Assembly (NCBI GenBank): GCA_003339415.1
Contig: PDHQ01000052.1
Span: forward strand, 1 to 64,000
From: Ophiocordyceps camponoti-saundersi (nom. inval.)
Lineage: Eukaryota; Ascomycota; Sordariomycetes; Hypocreales; Ophiocordycipitaceae
Direction: 5' to 3'
DNA: 64,000 nt
The position numbers were made by a program, and so were the translations under genes. Numbering within the stretch: position 1 is the first letter of the stretch; each line of letters opens with the position of its first letter. Below the pieces are notes generated by a model. That model did not search any database, had not been told where the DNA came from, and was given only the letters and a program-made list of their open reading frames with translations. Shown piece by piece: positions 23,301 through 35,900 of the stretch.

Positions 23301-24534
23301 ATATATAAGTATCTATCTTATCCCGCCTTATATTTAGTCTTAGTCTTATACGCGGTAATATTATATTTACTATAAAGCTTAGTATACTTATAAGACTTAG
23401 TAATATAATTAAAATAATAGTAATTATAATATTAATAAAATTAGATAAAATCTAAAAAAGGTTTTATTTTAAAAATTTATATTTTTACTATAAGTTTATA
23501 ATTATAAAGCTAATTAGCGTTAGTAAGGGAAGTTAGTTTAATAATAACTACTATTTAGGTAGCTCCGAGTATAGCTTTTAAAGCTTTAAGCTTAGTAATA
23601 ATAACTTTATTAACTTATATAATTTCTATAATAAGATTATCCTAGCCTCTTATAGCTAAAGTAAGAGAAAGCTTTTTAGCGATAACGTTATATAAGCGAT
23701 CGGCGATAGCGGCGTCTAATTTAAAAATAGTCTTAACTTAAAAAAAATCTTAAGTAAATTCTATAATATTAAAGTTAAATATAATAGCTATATCCTTATT
23801 ATTAAGGCGGCGGATAGCTAAATAAGATATTATTTATAAAGCGTAATTAATAGCTTATATAGTATTTTTAAAAGTTTTATTAATAATACTATTTAAAATA
23901 TTATTAAAATATATAATAATTTCCCTCTAATATTAAAGTAAGATTTATTTCTTAAGTTTAAGATAAGGTTATAAAGCTAATATAACTTATACTTATATTT
24001 TTAATATTTAATTTACTAATAATATTTATAAAAATACTTTTTATAAAATTTTAATAATAATACGCTTAATATCCTCTATATATAAAGCCTTAGTTTTAGC
24101 TAAATCTATATATTCTAATTCTTATTTAAATTAATCTATATATTATTTTATTATAGCTTAAATTAGTTTAAATAAATCTACTAAAGCGAGGCTTAATAAA
24201 GTTATATAAAGCTATTTTATTAAAATATCGGAGGGAACTTAAAAAGGTTCTTATAAATTTCCTATATTTTATCTATAATTAACTAGATTATAAGTAAACT
24301 TAGCTAGCCCCGCGCTTAGTCGCGCTTAAAAGTTATTTAGATTTTTCTTCCTACTACGCTTTCTCCCTTCGCGTCCGCTACTACCTCGGTTAAGGGGCGG
24401 GAGCGCTATAGCCCTAAGCTAAATTTTTAAACTATTTATAAATTTGCAAATAACTTACCGTTATTTATAAATATATACCTATTCCGGGTATAGTCGAGAG
24501 CCTTTACCTCTTATTAAGCTTTATATATTAAAAG
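17316..24534 (+). mobile_element. N: 7.2 kb element with a 25 bp target duplication, possible LINE
   Basis: N interrupts the P repeat between two copies of a 25 bp sequence (17291-17315 and 24535-24559) that differ by one C/T. The unoccupied site is at 63077-63101. It has no LTRs or terminal inverted repeats that I can find. A long duplication without terminal repeats is typical of non-LTR retrotransposons, and 7.2 kb fits a full-length fungal LINE such as the Tad group. I found no convincing endonuclease or reverse transcriptase motif, and there is no poly-A tail, so class and strand are inferred. The left end (17330-17420) is GC-rich with runs such as GGGGGGAAAAACCGGGC. The plus strand is suggested only by a Lys-rich frame at 18224-18697. 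Confidence 0.5.
18224..18697 (+). pseudogene. Lys-rich open frame in N (possible ORF1 remnant)
   Basis: A 157-codon frame that opens at GTG, not ATG. It is mostly Ile, Lys, Leu, Asn and Ala, ending in a basic tail (GKVKGKRLNKGKAKAKRG). A basic C-terminus would suit a nucleic-acid-binding ORF1 protein of a LINE. Low-complexity frames also arise by chance in DNA this rich in A and T, and upstream codons in the same frame contain TAA/TAG. I do not recognise the protein. Confidence 0.3.
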
Positions 24535-25214
24535 TCTCCTCCTTAAGCTATTATTATTACTCTTAAGTTATATAAAAAGATTAGCTTTTATTTTACTAGC
24601 GTAATTAAGATTACGCTTAAGCGCTCCTATTATATTAATATACTTAAGTTAAATAATTATATACTTATTTAGTAAAAGCGTAAGTATAAGCGTAGTAATA
24701 TACGCTAGCTAGTCCCTTATTATTAATATATAAGATAGCTAATATAATAGCCGCTATTTATAAACGCTTATTAATATTAAAACTCTAAAATAGCGCGCGC
24801 TTATTATATATATATAGCGGTAAGGTCTCGCTATAATTAAGTATATTTTTATATTAATAATAATAGTTTATTAAATTTATAATTAATATTAGCTAGCTAG
24901 ACTTTTTTTATTATAGCTAACGCGGCTTAAGTAATTATTACTTTTATAATAAATAATTACCTCTTAAAGTTTAACTAAAAAGTAAGTATAAAGTATTTAC
25001 TAAAACTAATTTAAGATTAATAAGACTTTAAGTTAAAATTAAAATAAAGTTTTATAAACCGCGGACTAAATTTAAAAAAAGAAAATAAATAAATAATATT
25101 AACTTATAATAAGTTATTACTAAATACTAAAATATTTAAATTATTAAATACTAACTAGATATTAGTTAAAATATATTAATAGTTTATTAAAATAATAATT
25201 ATAGCTTTTATATA
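24535..25214. repeat. P-family interior, fragment 3 (between N and T)
   Basis: This resumes the P repeat after the 25 bp duplication and aligns to 63077-63510 and 63790-64000. Relative to that copy it lacks about 280 bp. It ends where the LTR of T begins. No recognisable protein motif. Confidence 0.8.
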
Positions 25215-25723
25215 TATTAGTTAGGTATCTTTCCTAAGCCGAATAAGAGGCTAGTATTATATTTTATTTTTATTATAATAGTTAGATTAAATATTATAAA
25301 GAACTTTATATATATATATATTAACTTAGATAATAAAGTTTAGGTAACTTATCCGAATTATATAGCTAAAAGAATAGTCCGTTTCCTATCTTATATACTC
25401 TAGCTAATTAAGTTACGAATAATTAATCTTAATAACTCTATTTATAATTACTTTTCTTAAAGAATATATAAAAAAATTAATATATTATATATATATCCTA
25501 GCTATCCTCCTTATTACTTAAAAATCCTTATCGTATTAATATTACGCGTTATATTAAAATTACGCTAGTTTTAAATTAATATTATCTTAAGTTTAACTTC
25601 TCTTTATATATATCCCTAACCTCTTACTTTATTTATATAAAGATAATAATCTTTATAATATATATTACGCGTATTTAATATATATTATATTCCTAAATAG
25701 CTAGTAATATATATATTCTAATA
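25215..25723. repeat. P-family LTR (left end of T)
   Basis: A 509 bp unit starting TATTAG and ending CTAATA. It is homologous to the two 508 bp LTRs of U (58155-58662 and 61319-61826). The sequence after it (25724-26209) matches U's interior just inside U's 5' LTR. It is therefore the 5' LTR of a second P element, T, set into or next to the first P interior. The matching 3' LTR would lie beyond the window. Confidence 0.8.
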
Positions 25724-26209
25724 CTAATAACTTTTCTTTTCTAGTTAGGAATATATATTTATTATATAAGTAGTAGGGAATATAATTAAGTTCTTTTAGT
25801 AGCTATTATAAATTAAATTATTTTTTTACTTTTAAGGACTTATATAGTTAAGGTCTAATAAATACCCTTTCCTTATTAATTTATTAATAAGTTTAAGTTA
25901 ATATTATATTAATCTCCGATTATTATCTTACTAATTACTACGCCGCTTTTTATTATTAAAAGTAAATAAAAGCTATAAGTAATAAGCTTAACGCTATATA
26001 TGTCGCCTAAATATATAGCCTAACGCTAATACCGGATATCTAAGCTTATTAGGCTAGCTATAAGGATATTACCGGAGCGCTTTATTTTAAAAGCTCTTAG
26101 TAAATATTAGCCGTTATAAGGGGGAATCTCCCCTATTAACTAGTAAACCTTTATAGCCGGTAAGGGTTATCTTTTTCTTATAATATTTACTATTCCTATA
26201 TTATAATAT
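25724..26209. other. T interior, first part
   Basis: It aligns to 58663-59259 of U. It stops at 26209 where S begins. No protein motif is visible; the P family looks non-coding or too decayed to read. Confidence 0.7.
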
Positions 26210-26336
26210 TGTTAGAGTCTTAGAGAGATTCTGCCGGAATCGGAAAGTCACGTGGAATAAAGAGTGAGCGGAGTGATTAATTTATATATATGAGAGTGAG
26301 AAGGTAGGTATGTGTGTGTGTGAACCAGAGAGCTCA
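26210..26336 (-). repeat. S LTR, left copy, spared by RIP
   Basis: It begins TGTTAGAGTC and keeps CACGTGG, TGAGAGTGAG and a GT repeat (GTGTGTGTGTG). Every one of these is changed to TA-rich sequence in the partner at 28263-28389. RIP-free sequence continues to about 26430. Confidence 0.8.
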
Positions 26337-26435
26337 ACCTTATTCTATCGCAGTTATTATTAATATAGTTAAGAACTTATGGACCTGGGTGTCCAAGTCT
26401 TAAGTGCCACACATTTATTGCTAACTTTCTTACTT
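26337..26435. other. RIP-free stretch inside S
   Basis: About 100 bp that still contain normal CpA and TpG (for example GGACCTGGGTGTCCAAG, with a GGACctgggtGTCC inverted repeat). It ends near GCTAAC. It may be the rest of the LTR or the start of the interior. Confidence 0.5.
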
Positions 26436-27200
26436 TCTAAGGGGTATAAGACGTATATTTTCGTCGCCTCGTAGCGAATAATACGTAGTTTATCTACTTT
26501 GGGATATATTATAGGATAAGTTAGTCGTAGATAAGTCTTACGATTACGATAATTTTATTATCCGCTATTTTAATATCGAATTTTCTTAACTAAGGTTATT
26601 ATCTTACTATATTCTTTTAGACCTTAGTAATTAGTAAGATACTAAGTTATATATAAAATCTTAGTAATACGCGATATTCTATAGCTTTAGTAGCGCTATT
26701 TTTATCTTAATTAGTATTTTAATATTTACTTTACTATATCCTTTAATAGGAACTTTATTATCTTATACTTAGATAAAGTCCCCGAGGTTTAGGCTATAAA
26801 ATTATATAAATTATTTATAGTTATTAAAAATATAGATTATTATACCTAAGTTAAAAAATATTAAATAAAATAGCGGGTATTTTATAGTAGAGAATATTAT
26901 ATAAAAGGAGGTTTTAAGAAAGAAAGTTATTATAATATAACCCTTTTTATAAAAGAGATACGGAGAGGAGTAGAAAAAGTTAAACTTAATTTTACTATCT
27001 TTAATCTTTTTTAGGTTTAAGCCCTATTTCCGAGTATTTTCCTTAGCGATTCTTAAAATACGTAAGCTTTATTATTATAATAAGGCGTTATTCCGTAATA
27101 AATAATAGTAATTCCTCTTATATTTAAACCCTTCGTATAAATTATACTAAATATCTAAGGCTTACTTATAATATTCCTTAAAGTTCCGCCTTTTTCTTTC

Positions 27201-27536
27201 GTATTAACTTTAGTTTTTATTATTATTATATCTATTACCGCGTCTTTCTTCGCAGCGGTTATTATTGCGGCGGTTATTATCGCAGCGGTTATCCCTTTTT
27301 CTACCTTATTTATAATCTTTCTATTAGTTATTTTTATTATATTTTAATTTATAATTATTAAATTTATTCTTTTTCTTATTTTTTCCTTTAAAGTTAGTCT
27401 TTTTTTCCTTACCTTTAAATCTTAAGAATACCCTATTATCTAAACACTTTATTACGGTAAGTAATATTATATTTAAGTAATAGAAAAAATTATTAATAAA
27501 GTTTATAATATAAAAACCCTTTTCTTTTATATTCAC
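27201..27536 (-). pseudogene. S gag-like basic remnant
   Basis: A 70-codon minus-strand frame (27536-27324, opening at GTG) has a hydrophobic first half and a Lys-rich end (FLRFKGKEKKTNFKGK). After TAA/TAG codons it continues as an Arg/Asp/Asn-rich stretch made of repeats at 27250-27300. A basic C-terminus would fit the nucleic-acid-binding end of a copia Gag. There is no zinc knuckle, and the call is weak. Confidence 0.3.
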
Positions 27537-28262
27537 TTACTTACTCGAAATAGGTTATCTAAGTTTATATATATAAATATAAGTAGATAGTATTATAAAA
27601 TTAAGTTATTTATATAAAATCGTTATTTACTTAGGATAATCCCTTAAATTTTATAATATTAATATTTTTCCTTTAATTATAAAACTAAGTATATTAGTTT
27701 TTAAGTAGAGTTTAGTAATCTTTAATACTTATAGCTAATTTATATTCTATAAAAAAGTTACGATAATATTCTTTATCTAAGATCCTAACCTCCGCTTATA
27801 AAGTTTTATATTATATTTTTACTATTTAACTTTTTTTATAATATAAGGAGAATTATTAGTAATTTATAGTTTCTTAAATCTAGGCTTAAAAGTTTTTATT
27901 ATATTTTCTTACCTTTTCCTATTTTTTATATTTTTCCTAATATTTAGCTTTTAGGAAGTTATAATCTTAAATAAATATTTCTTAAGCTACCCTTAAAGTG
28001 CTAGTTTATTTATATACCTTTATATCTAACTCCGGGCGAATTAGTTTAATATCCTAAAAACTTCTATTAGTAAAAATATACTTCTATAACTCCTTAAATT
28101 TAGCTTAAGTTCTAAAGGCGCGGTCTTAATATTTCTAATCGCTATTTTTAATTAGCTTTATAAAAATCTTAGTTTTATTTATCTTATTTAAAATATTTTT
28201 CTTAGAGATTAGTATTTTATATCTTAAGGCGTATAGTAAGGCTAATAGATACGGCTTTTAAT

Positions 28263-28389
28263 TATTAGAGTTTTAGAAAGATTTTACTAGAATCGGAAAA
28301 TTATATAAAATAAAGAGTAAGCGGAGTAATTAATTTATATATATAAGAGTAAGAAAGTAAGTATATATATATATAAACTAAAAAGCTTA
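28263..28389 (-). repeat. S LTR, right copy, heavily RIPed
   Basis: Same 127 bp as the left copy but beginning TATTAGAG, with nearly every CpA and TpG replaced by TpA. It is a direct within-window record of RIP on one sequence. Confidence 0.8.
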
Positions 28390-28809
28390 ACCTCTAACCC
28401 TTAGGCTTAGAGGTTTTCTTTATATATATAAGAATAGCGGATCTTAGAGGGAAAGCTTTTAATAATAAAGAGGCTAGTTTCTAAGCTAGTAATATATTAA
28501 GTAAGATTATTCTATTATTACTAAGGAATCTAAATAATTATATTAGGGTAGTAGAGTTTTCCTTTTAGGGCTTATAATTATTTAAGGTTATGTGGGGCGG
28601 AGTGGGTCCTTCCTTTTTAATAAATATCTATATACTTACTATTTATTATTACTTTCTTAGCTATACCTTAAGGCGTTATAATACGCTTAATATTATTACT
28701 TTCAAATATAATTATTTTCTAATAGCTTCTTTTTTTCTAGTTAATTAACTAAAGGAATATAGATATATATACTTAATATATTAAAAAATAAAGCGGTATC
28801 CTAAGTAAG
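28390..28809. other. T interior between S and Z
   Basis: The right part (from about 28570) aligns to U at about 59260-59447. The left part is unassigned and includes a short inverted repeat (CCTCTAA...TTAGAGG, 28391-28413). A small patch at 28588-28620 keeps TGTGGGGCGGAGTGGG, so it escaped RIP. The last five bases are GTAAG, the left target duplication of Z. Confidence 0.55.
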
Positions 28810-29241
28810 TGTAGGAAATGCTAAAGTATAACGGTAATCTATATAAGCGAGGGAGGAAATTTATATATAAGCTAGATAGAGAAAAAGGGGTATATTACGT
28901 AGGACATATTATAAGGAAGTAAGGTAATAGGAAGTAAGGTAAGTTTCGTTAGTATTTTTTATTATAGTATTTTAGATAGGAGCTTTAATAAACTTCTAGT
29001 TAATATTAAAATAATTTTAGGAAGAGATTAAGTTATACTTAATCTAATATTAAGTATAGAAAAGGGGGTATATACGAAAAATAAAAAAAGGAATATACGT
29101 AAGGATAATTTATATATAAGTAAGACTTAAAATCCTCTTAATAGATAAGATATAAATAATTATTAAAAACTAGAAAAATATACTTTTAATAATAATAGTT
29201 TTTATTAACTCCTATATATATATTATAAAAGCTAACTAATA
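28810..29241 (+). repeat. Z 5' LTR (432 bp)
   Basis: It begins TGTAGGAAATGC, keeping TG, while the 3' partner begins TATAGGAAATAT. It ends CTAACTAATA. Its first ~60 bp differ from the LTRs of X and Y, so Z belongs to a related subfamily with a different U3 start. Confidence 0.88.
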
Positions 29242-30105
29242 CTAATTAATAATTAAAATTTAATTAATTATAAATTAGTAAGGAATAGAATAATTAACTT
29301 TAATAATAGATTTTTACGAAAGTAACTATATAAAGGTAAATTATAATTAATTCTAAAAAGTTAATATAAAGCTATATAAAACCTCCTTTAGAACTCTTAA
29401 AAAACTAACTTAAATACTTTATAATATTAATTTAAAGCTAGTTTAAATTACTACTTATAATAATAAGCACCCCCCCCGAAGATAGGATAAAATTCTTAGA
29501 ATATTATAACTAGTTAACCTAGGAAGCTTTTAAATATATAGAAATCTCGAAATAATATTAAAATAAGTTTAACTTTAACTAATAAAATAATAAAGTTCTA
29601 GGAGATTATAAGAATTAAGAAATAATCGAACTTATAATAGAGAGATTTATTTTATTTATTAAAAGTAATAAATACCTTTCTAATCTTACCTTATTTAATA
29701 TCTTCTAGCGATAGTTTAATAGCTAGAAAGTAAAGATATAGGAAATAAAATAAGTTTTTATATAAGACCTTATTAGGAGCCTCCTTACTAAATATAATAC
29801 TTATAGTAGAAAGTTTAAAAAACCCGCCCTAAAGGAACTTAAAAACCTTTTAAATTTAGATAAGCCCCTAATATAGCTGCTTTAAGTATTTAAAAAAACC
29901 TCCTTTAAACCCGGACTTATAATCCCTAAAAAGTTACTTTTAGAAACTAAAATAAAAGTAAATTAGAATATTACTAAACTTATAATATAATATTAATAAA
30001 TATCCTAATAAGGACTAAGCTTAAATACCCGAAATTACTAAAATTTACCTAATACCTAAGCCTTACTATTAGAAACCCTTACTTAAGTTTAACTTATATA
30101 AGAAC
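29242..30105 (+). pseudogene. Z gag region, first piece
   Basis: It aligns in reverse to X at about 49300-50171, the 5' end of the copia coding region, where gag is expected. It is full of TAA/TAG. A C run at 29470-29477 is unusual here. It ends in GAAC (30102-30105), the left duplication of W. Confidence 0.55.
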
Positions 30106-30302
30106 TATTAGATAGGTATTAGAGGATAAGGTATTAGAGGATAAAGGATTAGAGGAAAAAGGGGAGAACTTAGAGAAATTATTATTATTATTAAACTTAC
30201 TATTAGACTAATATAAAAGGGATCACGACTACTAATACCCTAATATATAATATTATACGATCTAATCTAATCCTATAATCTAAGACTAATTAAGGGATTT
30301 TA
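30106..30302 (+). repeat. W 5' LTR (197 bp)
   Basis: It begins TATTAGATAGG and ends GGGATTTTA. It contains short tandem units of GGTATTAGAGGATAA near the start. The next bases, TAGTAATAAG, could be a RIPed primer-binding site that was TGG-. Confidence 0.92.
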
Positions 30303-32950
30303 TAGTAATAAGACTAGGATTTAGCGCGTTACTATATAAGCTATAGAATTAATATAATAATATTATTTAGTAATAATAGCTAAATATTTAAAGATTTCGG
30401 TAAATTACTAAATTAGGAAGTAAAGCGAGTTCTAATTAAGTTAAGCGGGAGCTACCTAAAGTAAATTTAGCTATAATTACCTATTATTACCGAAAAAGTA
30501 GCTTTATAATAAGTAAGGTAAGAAGGACTATATAAGCGAGAATAAGGGGGGAAAGAGGATAAGAGAATATAAGAAAACCCCGTAAGTGCAGATAGTCTCC
30601 CCCTTTTTTTCCCTTTTTATTATCGCCGAAGGTAATTAAGATAAGAAAAATATTAGGATAAGTAAGTAAAAAGGATTAAGAGCGTATAATCTTCTTAGAT
30701 AAATTAACGCTAGAAGTTTTTTAATTCGAAGAAATAGATATATTTAATAAAAGAAAACTTAGTTCCGCTAAACGTTTAGTAATTATAAGTATTATAAGTA
30801 GAGGTAAGTTATTAGAGTATACTTAAGGAGTGCCTTAAGGTAAAAGATTAGAAAATAATATTAAATATAGATATAAGTTTATTATAAGGTTTGCTTAGTT
30901 TATTAGAAAGTTTACTATATTATTTACTTTATCCTTACCCCTAGTTATATCCCCTTCCCCCGGCGGATTAGATTAAAGGGAGTATTACTAGACTTAAGTA
31001 TAGGTATCACGTTATAATAGTATTAACTCTACTATTAGGGCTTAAGCTATTTACTAGATACTTAAAGGATATTTTAGCTAAAAGGTACCTCGATTAGTAT
31101 AATACTAATATAATATTATTAAGTATTTAAAGAGAGATATATAATATTATTATTAGAAAGATTTTCTTTTTAGGTTTTTATAATAAGGCTACTAACTAAT
31201 ATAATAAGTTAGATAATAAAGATTATACCTAGTTTAAGTTAGTAACTTTATTTATAAATAAGTTTAAGGAGGTAAACTTAGTTATAGAGAGCACCCTTAT
31301 TATAAAGGCGTATAAGTTTAGTTATAAAAAAGGAGAATTATTAGCTAATTATACGAAATAAGTAAAGGCTTTTTATAGCTAAGTAAAATTAGAAACTTAA
31401 TAGATTTTACTTACTAACTTTTTAAATCGGATAATTAAAAACGCTGAGAAAGATAAATAGTATAAATAAGCTATTATTAAGCGCCTTTACGTTAATAGTA
31501 AATAAAGGTTATTAATAGCGATAGTAAGCTTAATATAGTTTAATATTTAACTTATTATATATAACTTATATAATATAATATCTAAAAAGATTAAGAGAGA
31601 TATTAATAAAATACTAGCTATAAAGATAGATCCGTAAAAAGTAATAGCTAAGTAATAAGAGATAATAACTAAGATAGCTAAATTAATAGAATAATCTAAT
31701 ATTATAGTAGCGAGTAAGTTAAGTAAATACTTATAGAACTTAGGAGGCTATCTTATTAGCGGATATTTAAGTATATAAGGTATACTTAGATAAACTAATA
31801 CCTAGGTATAGAATTAGGGATATCTATTATAGAATTTTTCGAATATATTATAATAGTAACCCTAAGCTCCTAAATTACTAAGTATAAGACTTAGATACTA
31901 ACCTCCTAACTTAAATTTATAATAATATTTTAAATATAGCGAATAGGGCTATATAAGCTATAATTATTTATTTATAGCTTTATTTAATAAAAAAGCATTC
32001 TAATAGCGGAAAGCTTATTAGGAAACTTATATAAAGGAGATAAAAAATAGAGATATTAGTAACTATATTAAGGTATTAGCCCTAGACTATTAGTAAAGAA
32101 TTTAATAGTTATTAGTTTAAATATAAATATTCGACTATTAATAGGATATATAACTAAGATATTATTAATATTACCTATAATAAAGAGTTTAAATAGAAAA
32201 GCTTTAAATCTTACTACGCCTAATATTAATTCTATATAAGGATAAATTTATATTACTTAGAGACTTAATATTTAAACCTCTTATTAAAGAGAAAAAATAG
32301 TCCCGATTTTTTAACTTACGCGAGGCCGCGTAACTAAACCGCGCCCTAAAGTAAAATTTAACTTAGATAACTTAGATAAATTATAATAAGATAAATTAAA
32401 GTAGGAGATTCGCCGCTAATCGGTTATATTAAGTATAAAGCCTAATAATAACGCTAGGGAAGGCCCGGCTCTAAGAGATATACCGGCTCTAAGAGACATA
32501 CCGACTCTAACTATTCCTAGGCCTATCCTAAGACTAACTACTCGATTACTACCTCTAAAAGTAGAAGTTTAGACTTACCTTTAAGAGCCTAAGCTAGCTA
32601 AGAAATAATATAAGTTAGAGAAAATCTAAGTTATAGAAAAATATAATATTCCGTTATTTAAACTAGAAGATAGGTTAAAAAATACCCCGGTAATATTAAG
32701 TATCCTTTAATTACTTTAGGTTACGCTATTAATTCGTACGTAACTTAATAAACTAATATAGTAACGGAAAAAAATTAAGTCCCTAAAAGGTAAGGAGGTT
32801 ATTATAAATCTTATCTAACTATTTAAATCGTAAAACCCGCTAGCGGATATTCTATCTTATAATACGCTTAATTAGGTAATTTAGAAAGATATTATAGCGC
32901 TAGCTAAAGCTATCTTATCGATATTAAGGTATATTAAAAGCTATATTAAA
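30303..32950 (+). pseudogene. W gag region
   Basis: This 2.6 kb lies between the 5' LTR and the protease-like motif, where a gypsy gag is expected. It is AT-rich with many TAA/TAG and I could not identify a zinc knuckle. It is recorded by position and not by motif. Confidence 0.4.
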
Positions 32951-32959
32951 AGTTATTAG

Positions 32960-35900
32960 TATATTATTATTATATTAGATAAAGGCTTTATAGTTAATTT
33001 AGTTAATAAGGCTTTTATAGCTAATAACGCCCTCCTTATAATTTAGTTACCCTAACTAAGTATAGTTAGAATAGCGAATAACGAACTTATAATTATTAAG
33101 AAAGTTACTTATTTTTAAATAATTATAATAAAAATCCTAGCTAACGTGAAAATATATATATTAGGAGACTATAATAATTAGGGTATTTTATTAGGCCGCG
33201 TATAGCTAAGACGCGTAAAGGCTATAAAATATTATATAAAAAAATAGCTAGAGATTACTAGCTTAGAAAATATTACTTAGATTATTTTAATTTTCCTAGC
33301 ACCTAATTTATTTAAGCTAGATAGGAAAATATTATAAGCCCCTAAATATTTAAAAGCGGTTACTAATAATAAAAATAAGATTATATTCGTTAAAGATAAT
33401 AAGCTTATTTTAGAAAAGGTTAAGGATATTTTATTCGCTATTACTAAATAACTAGCCTTTTAGGTAAAATAAGACTTTTTAAAAAACTAATAGCTACCTT
33501 CTATAAGGGCTAGATAGCGGGGTAGCTAAAAATAATATAGAAAAAGGTAGATAAAATATTATAGCCTTAGATTTAGCGAAAGCTAGTAATATCTATTAGC
33601 AAATAGGTAAAAATAATACTACCTAAGTTTATATAAAGGAATATATATAAGGTAATAGGTCTTAAATAGATAGTAAAGAAACCGGAGTTAATAAATAAAT
33701 AATTACTTAAGTATTTAAGATAGCTTAAAGGAGTAGAAAAGTTACTAGAAATAAAATTAGCTATCCTAAAAGAAAATAAGATAGCTAGGGATAAGAGTAA
33801 TATAGAAAAGGTAGTTTATAATTATAATAAGCTAGATATAATAAACCTTCTAAAATATCCTTAATATCGGATTAATTAAGAGAAAATAAGTAATAAGGAT
33901 AATACTAATTATATATTATATCTTAGATAAGTAAATATTATAATAATAAGTATTTTAAGACTTATATCTTATAAAAGTATTATTTTAAATTTAGTTATTT
34001 ATCCTCTATTAGATACCCTAATTAGGGAAATTAACGCGTAGTTTAAATAAAGCTTTATTATACTAGGAGATTATATTAAGATAGAAGAATAGAGAGAGAG
34101 GGTTATAAGATTATATTTTACTTATAAGGACTACTTTATTTCTATTTTTAAAAAGATTCGGCTTATATAACTAATTACCTATTAAATTAAATTAAAGGAG
34201 GGAGTAATACTAATTATATTTAGATAAATAAGGTATAGTAAGCTTAAATAAATCTTTATAAGTAAGGTATTCCTAATAATAGAAAAAGTAAATATTATTT
34301 AACTTATCGGCGATAATATAGAATAGGTAGCTAAAACTTTATTTATTAAAAAATACCTATTAGACCCGGCGGCTTAGAGAATAGTTTATAATTACCGCGA
34401 TATTAATAGGAATATAGTAAAACTAAGATATTTATATTATAACCTAAAGGTTAATTTAGACTAAGTATATATTAAATAACTAATAGTTTTCTCTTAGCTA
34501 GATATATCTAATAAGTTTTAATTAATCCTAATATAGCTAGAGGATATATATAAGATAGGCTTTACCGCCCCTAATAATATATAAAAATATATTAATATAT
34601 AGTAAGGACTAATAAGCGCCCCCTTTATATATATAAAGTATAGGAATATCGCGTTTAGTAAATTAGTATTAGTAGATAAGGTTAAATATTAAATATTACT
34701 AAGTTTTATTATAAAATACTTAATATTAATATTCGTTTATATCGATAATTATAACCTTAGAAGCGAAACCTTTAATAGATATTTTAGTTTCCTCTAATAT
34801 TAGTATTTTCTTAAAATAGTATAGGCGCTAATTAATCTCGTAAGTAAGAAAATAAAGCTATTTAATAATATAGCTAAATTAGTTAAGTTTAAATTAAAAG
34901 TAAGGCGATTTTATCTAAGAACTAAGTATTAGTAGAGATTTACGTAATTAGGGGACTATTTCTAATAATATCTCCCTTAATTTTAGGAAGAAGTTTAAAT
35001 AGTATTATAGCTAACCCTATTCTTTTATTATTTTATATTAGGGAGAGTAGATAAGGCTAGACTTATTAAGAAAGCGTTTTTTAAAAAGGTAAATAAAATA
35101 ACTCTATCGGGACGCTAATTTATATAACTAAAAGTATAATATTAAGATAAACCTATTTAAATACTAAAAGCGGTAGAAATTTTATAATTCCTATACTAAG
35201 CTATTTAGAATAATATAATATTCGGAGTATAGACGAATATATAATTTTACCTAATAATAGATATATCTAATACTAGGATTAGGGCCGTTCTCTACTAACT
35301 TAATAACTATCTTAATAGAATATTTATTAAAAACTCTAATTTCTAAGATATAAAAATTATTATATAGATATTATTTTAGCTAAATAATTTAAAGCGGCGA
35401 TATTTTATATCTAAAAAAGAAATATTAGCTATTATTTATATAATTAAGGAATACTAGTAAATAGTAAATATATTCCTATATCCCCTTAAGATTTATATAG
35501 ATTATAAGGGTATTATTAACTTAATAATAAATATAGCGGAAATATATAGTAAAATTATAAGGTAAATTAATATTCTTTAAAAATAAGATATTAAATATAT
35601 TTACCGCCTAAATACGATAAAGATTATTAAAATCGCGGATAATATATTTAGATTATATAATATTTTAAAAAGCGATATTTTAAATATAAAGGGCTATATT
35701 ATACTAGCGCTAGATATTATTAAGGCTACTTAACTCCTATTAGGTAAACTGCTAGTAAGTAGAGAGGTATCTTACCTCTAAGTAGCTATATTCCTTTAGC
35801 TAGGAGACCCGTAATATATAGAAATTATACTTTTTCTTATTAATAGAATATAAGTATTATTAAATAATAAATATCGCTATATTTAGAGGATAGCTATTAG

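Larger units (their letters stand above)
26210..28389 (-). mobile_element. S: small copia-type LTR element with a gag-like remnant
   Basis: Direct repeats of at least 127 bp lie at 26210-26336 and 28263-28389. On the minus strand the LTR would run TGAGCTC...CTCTAACA, canonical ends for Ty1/copia. The interior of about 1.9 kb is too short for pol. A basic frame on the minus strand (27536-27201) could be gag. I found no target duplication. The right-hand repeat loses similarity after about 28394, so that side may be truncated or rearranged. Confidence 0.6.

Noticed and set aside
27324..27536. A 70-codon minus-strand frame as an intact small gene.
   Set aside because: It opens at GTG directly after an in-frame TAA and is flanked by further RIP-type stops. 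It is at most part of a dead gag.
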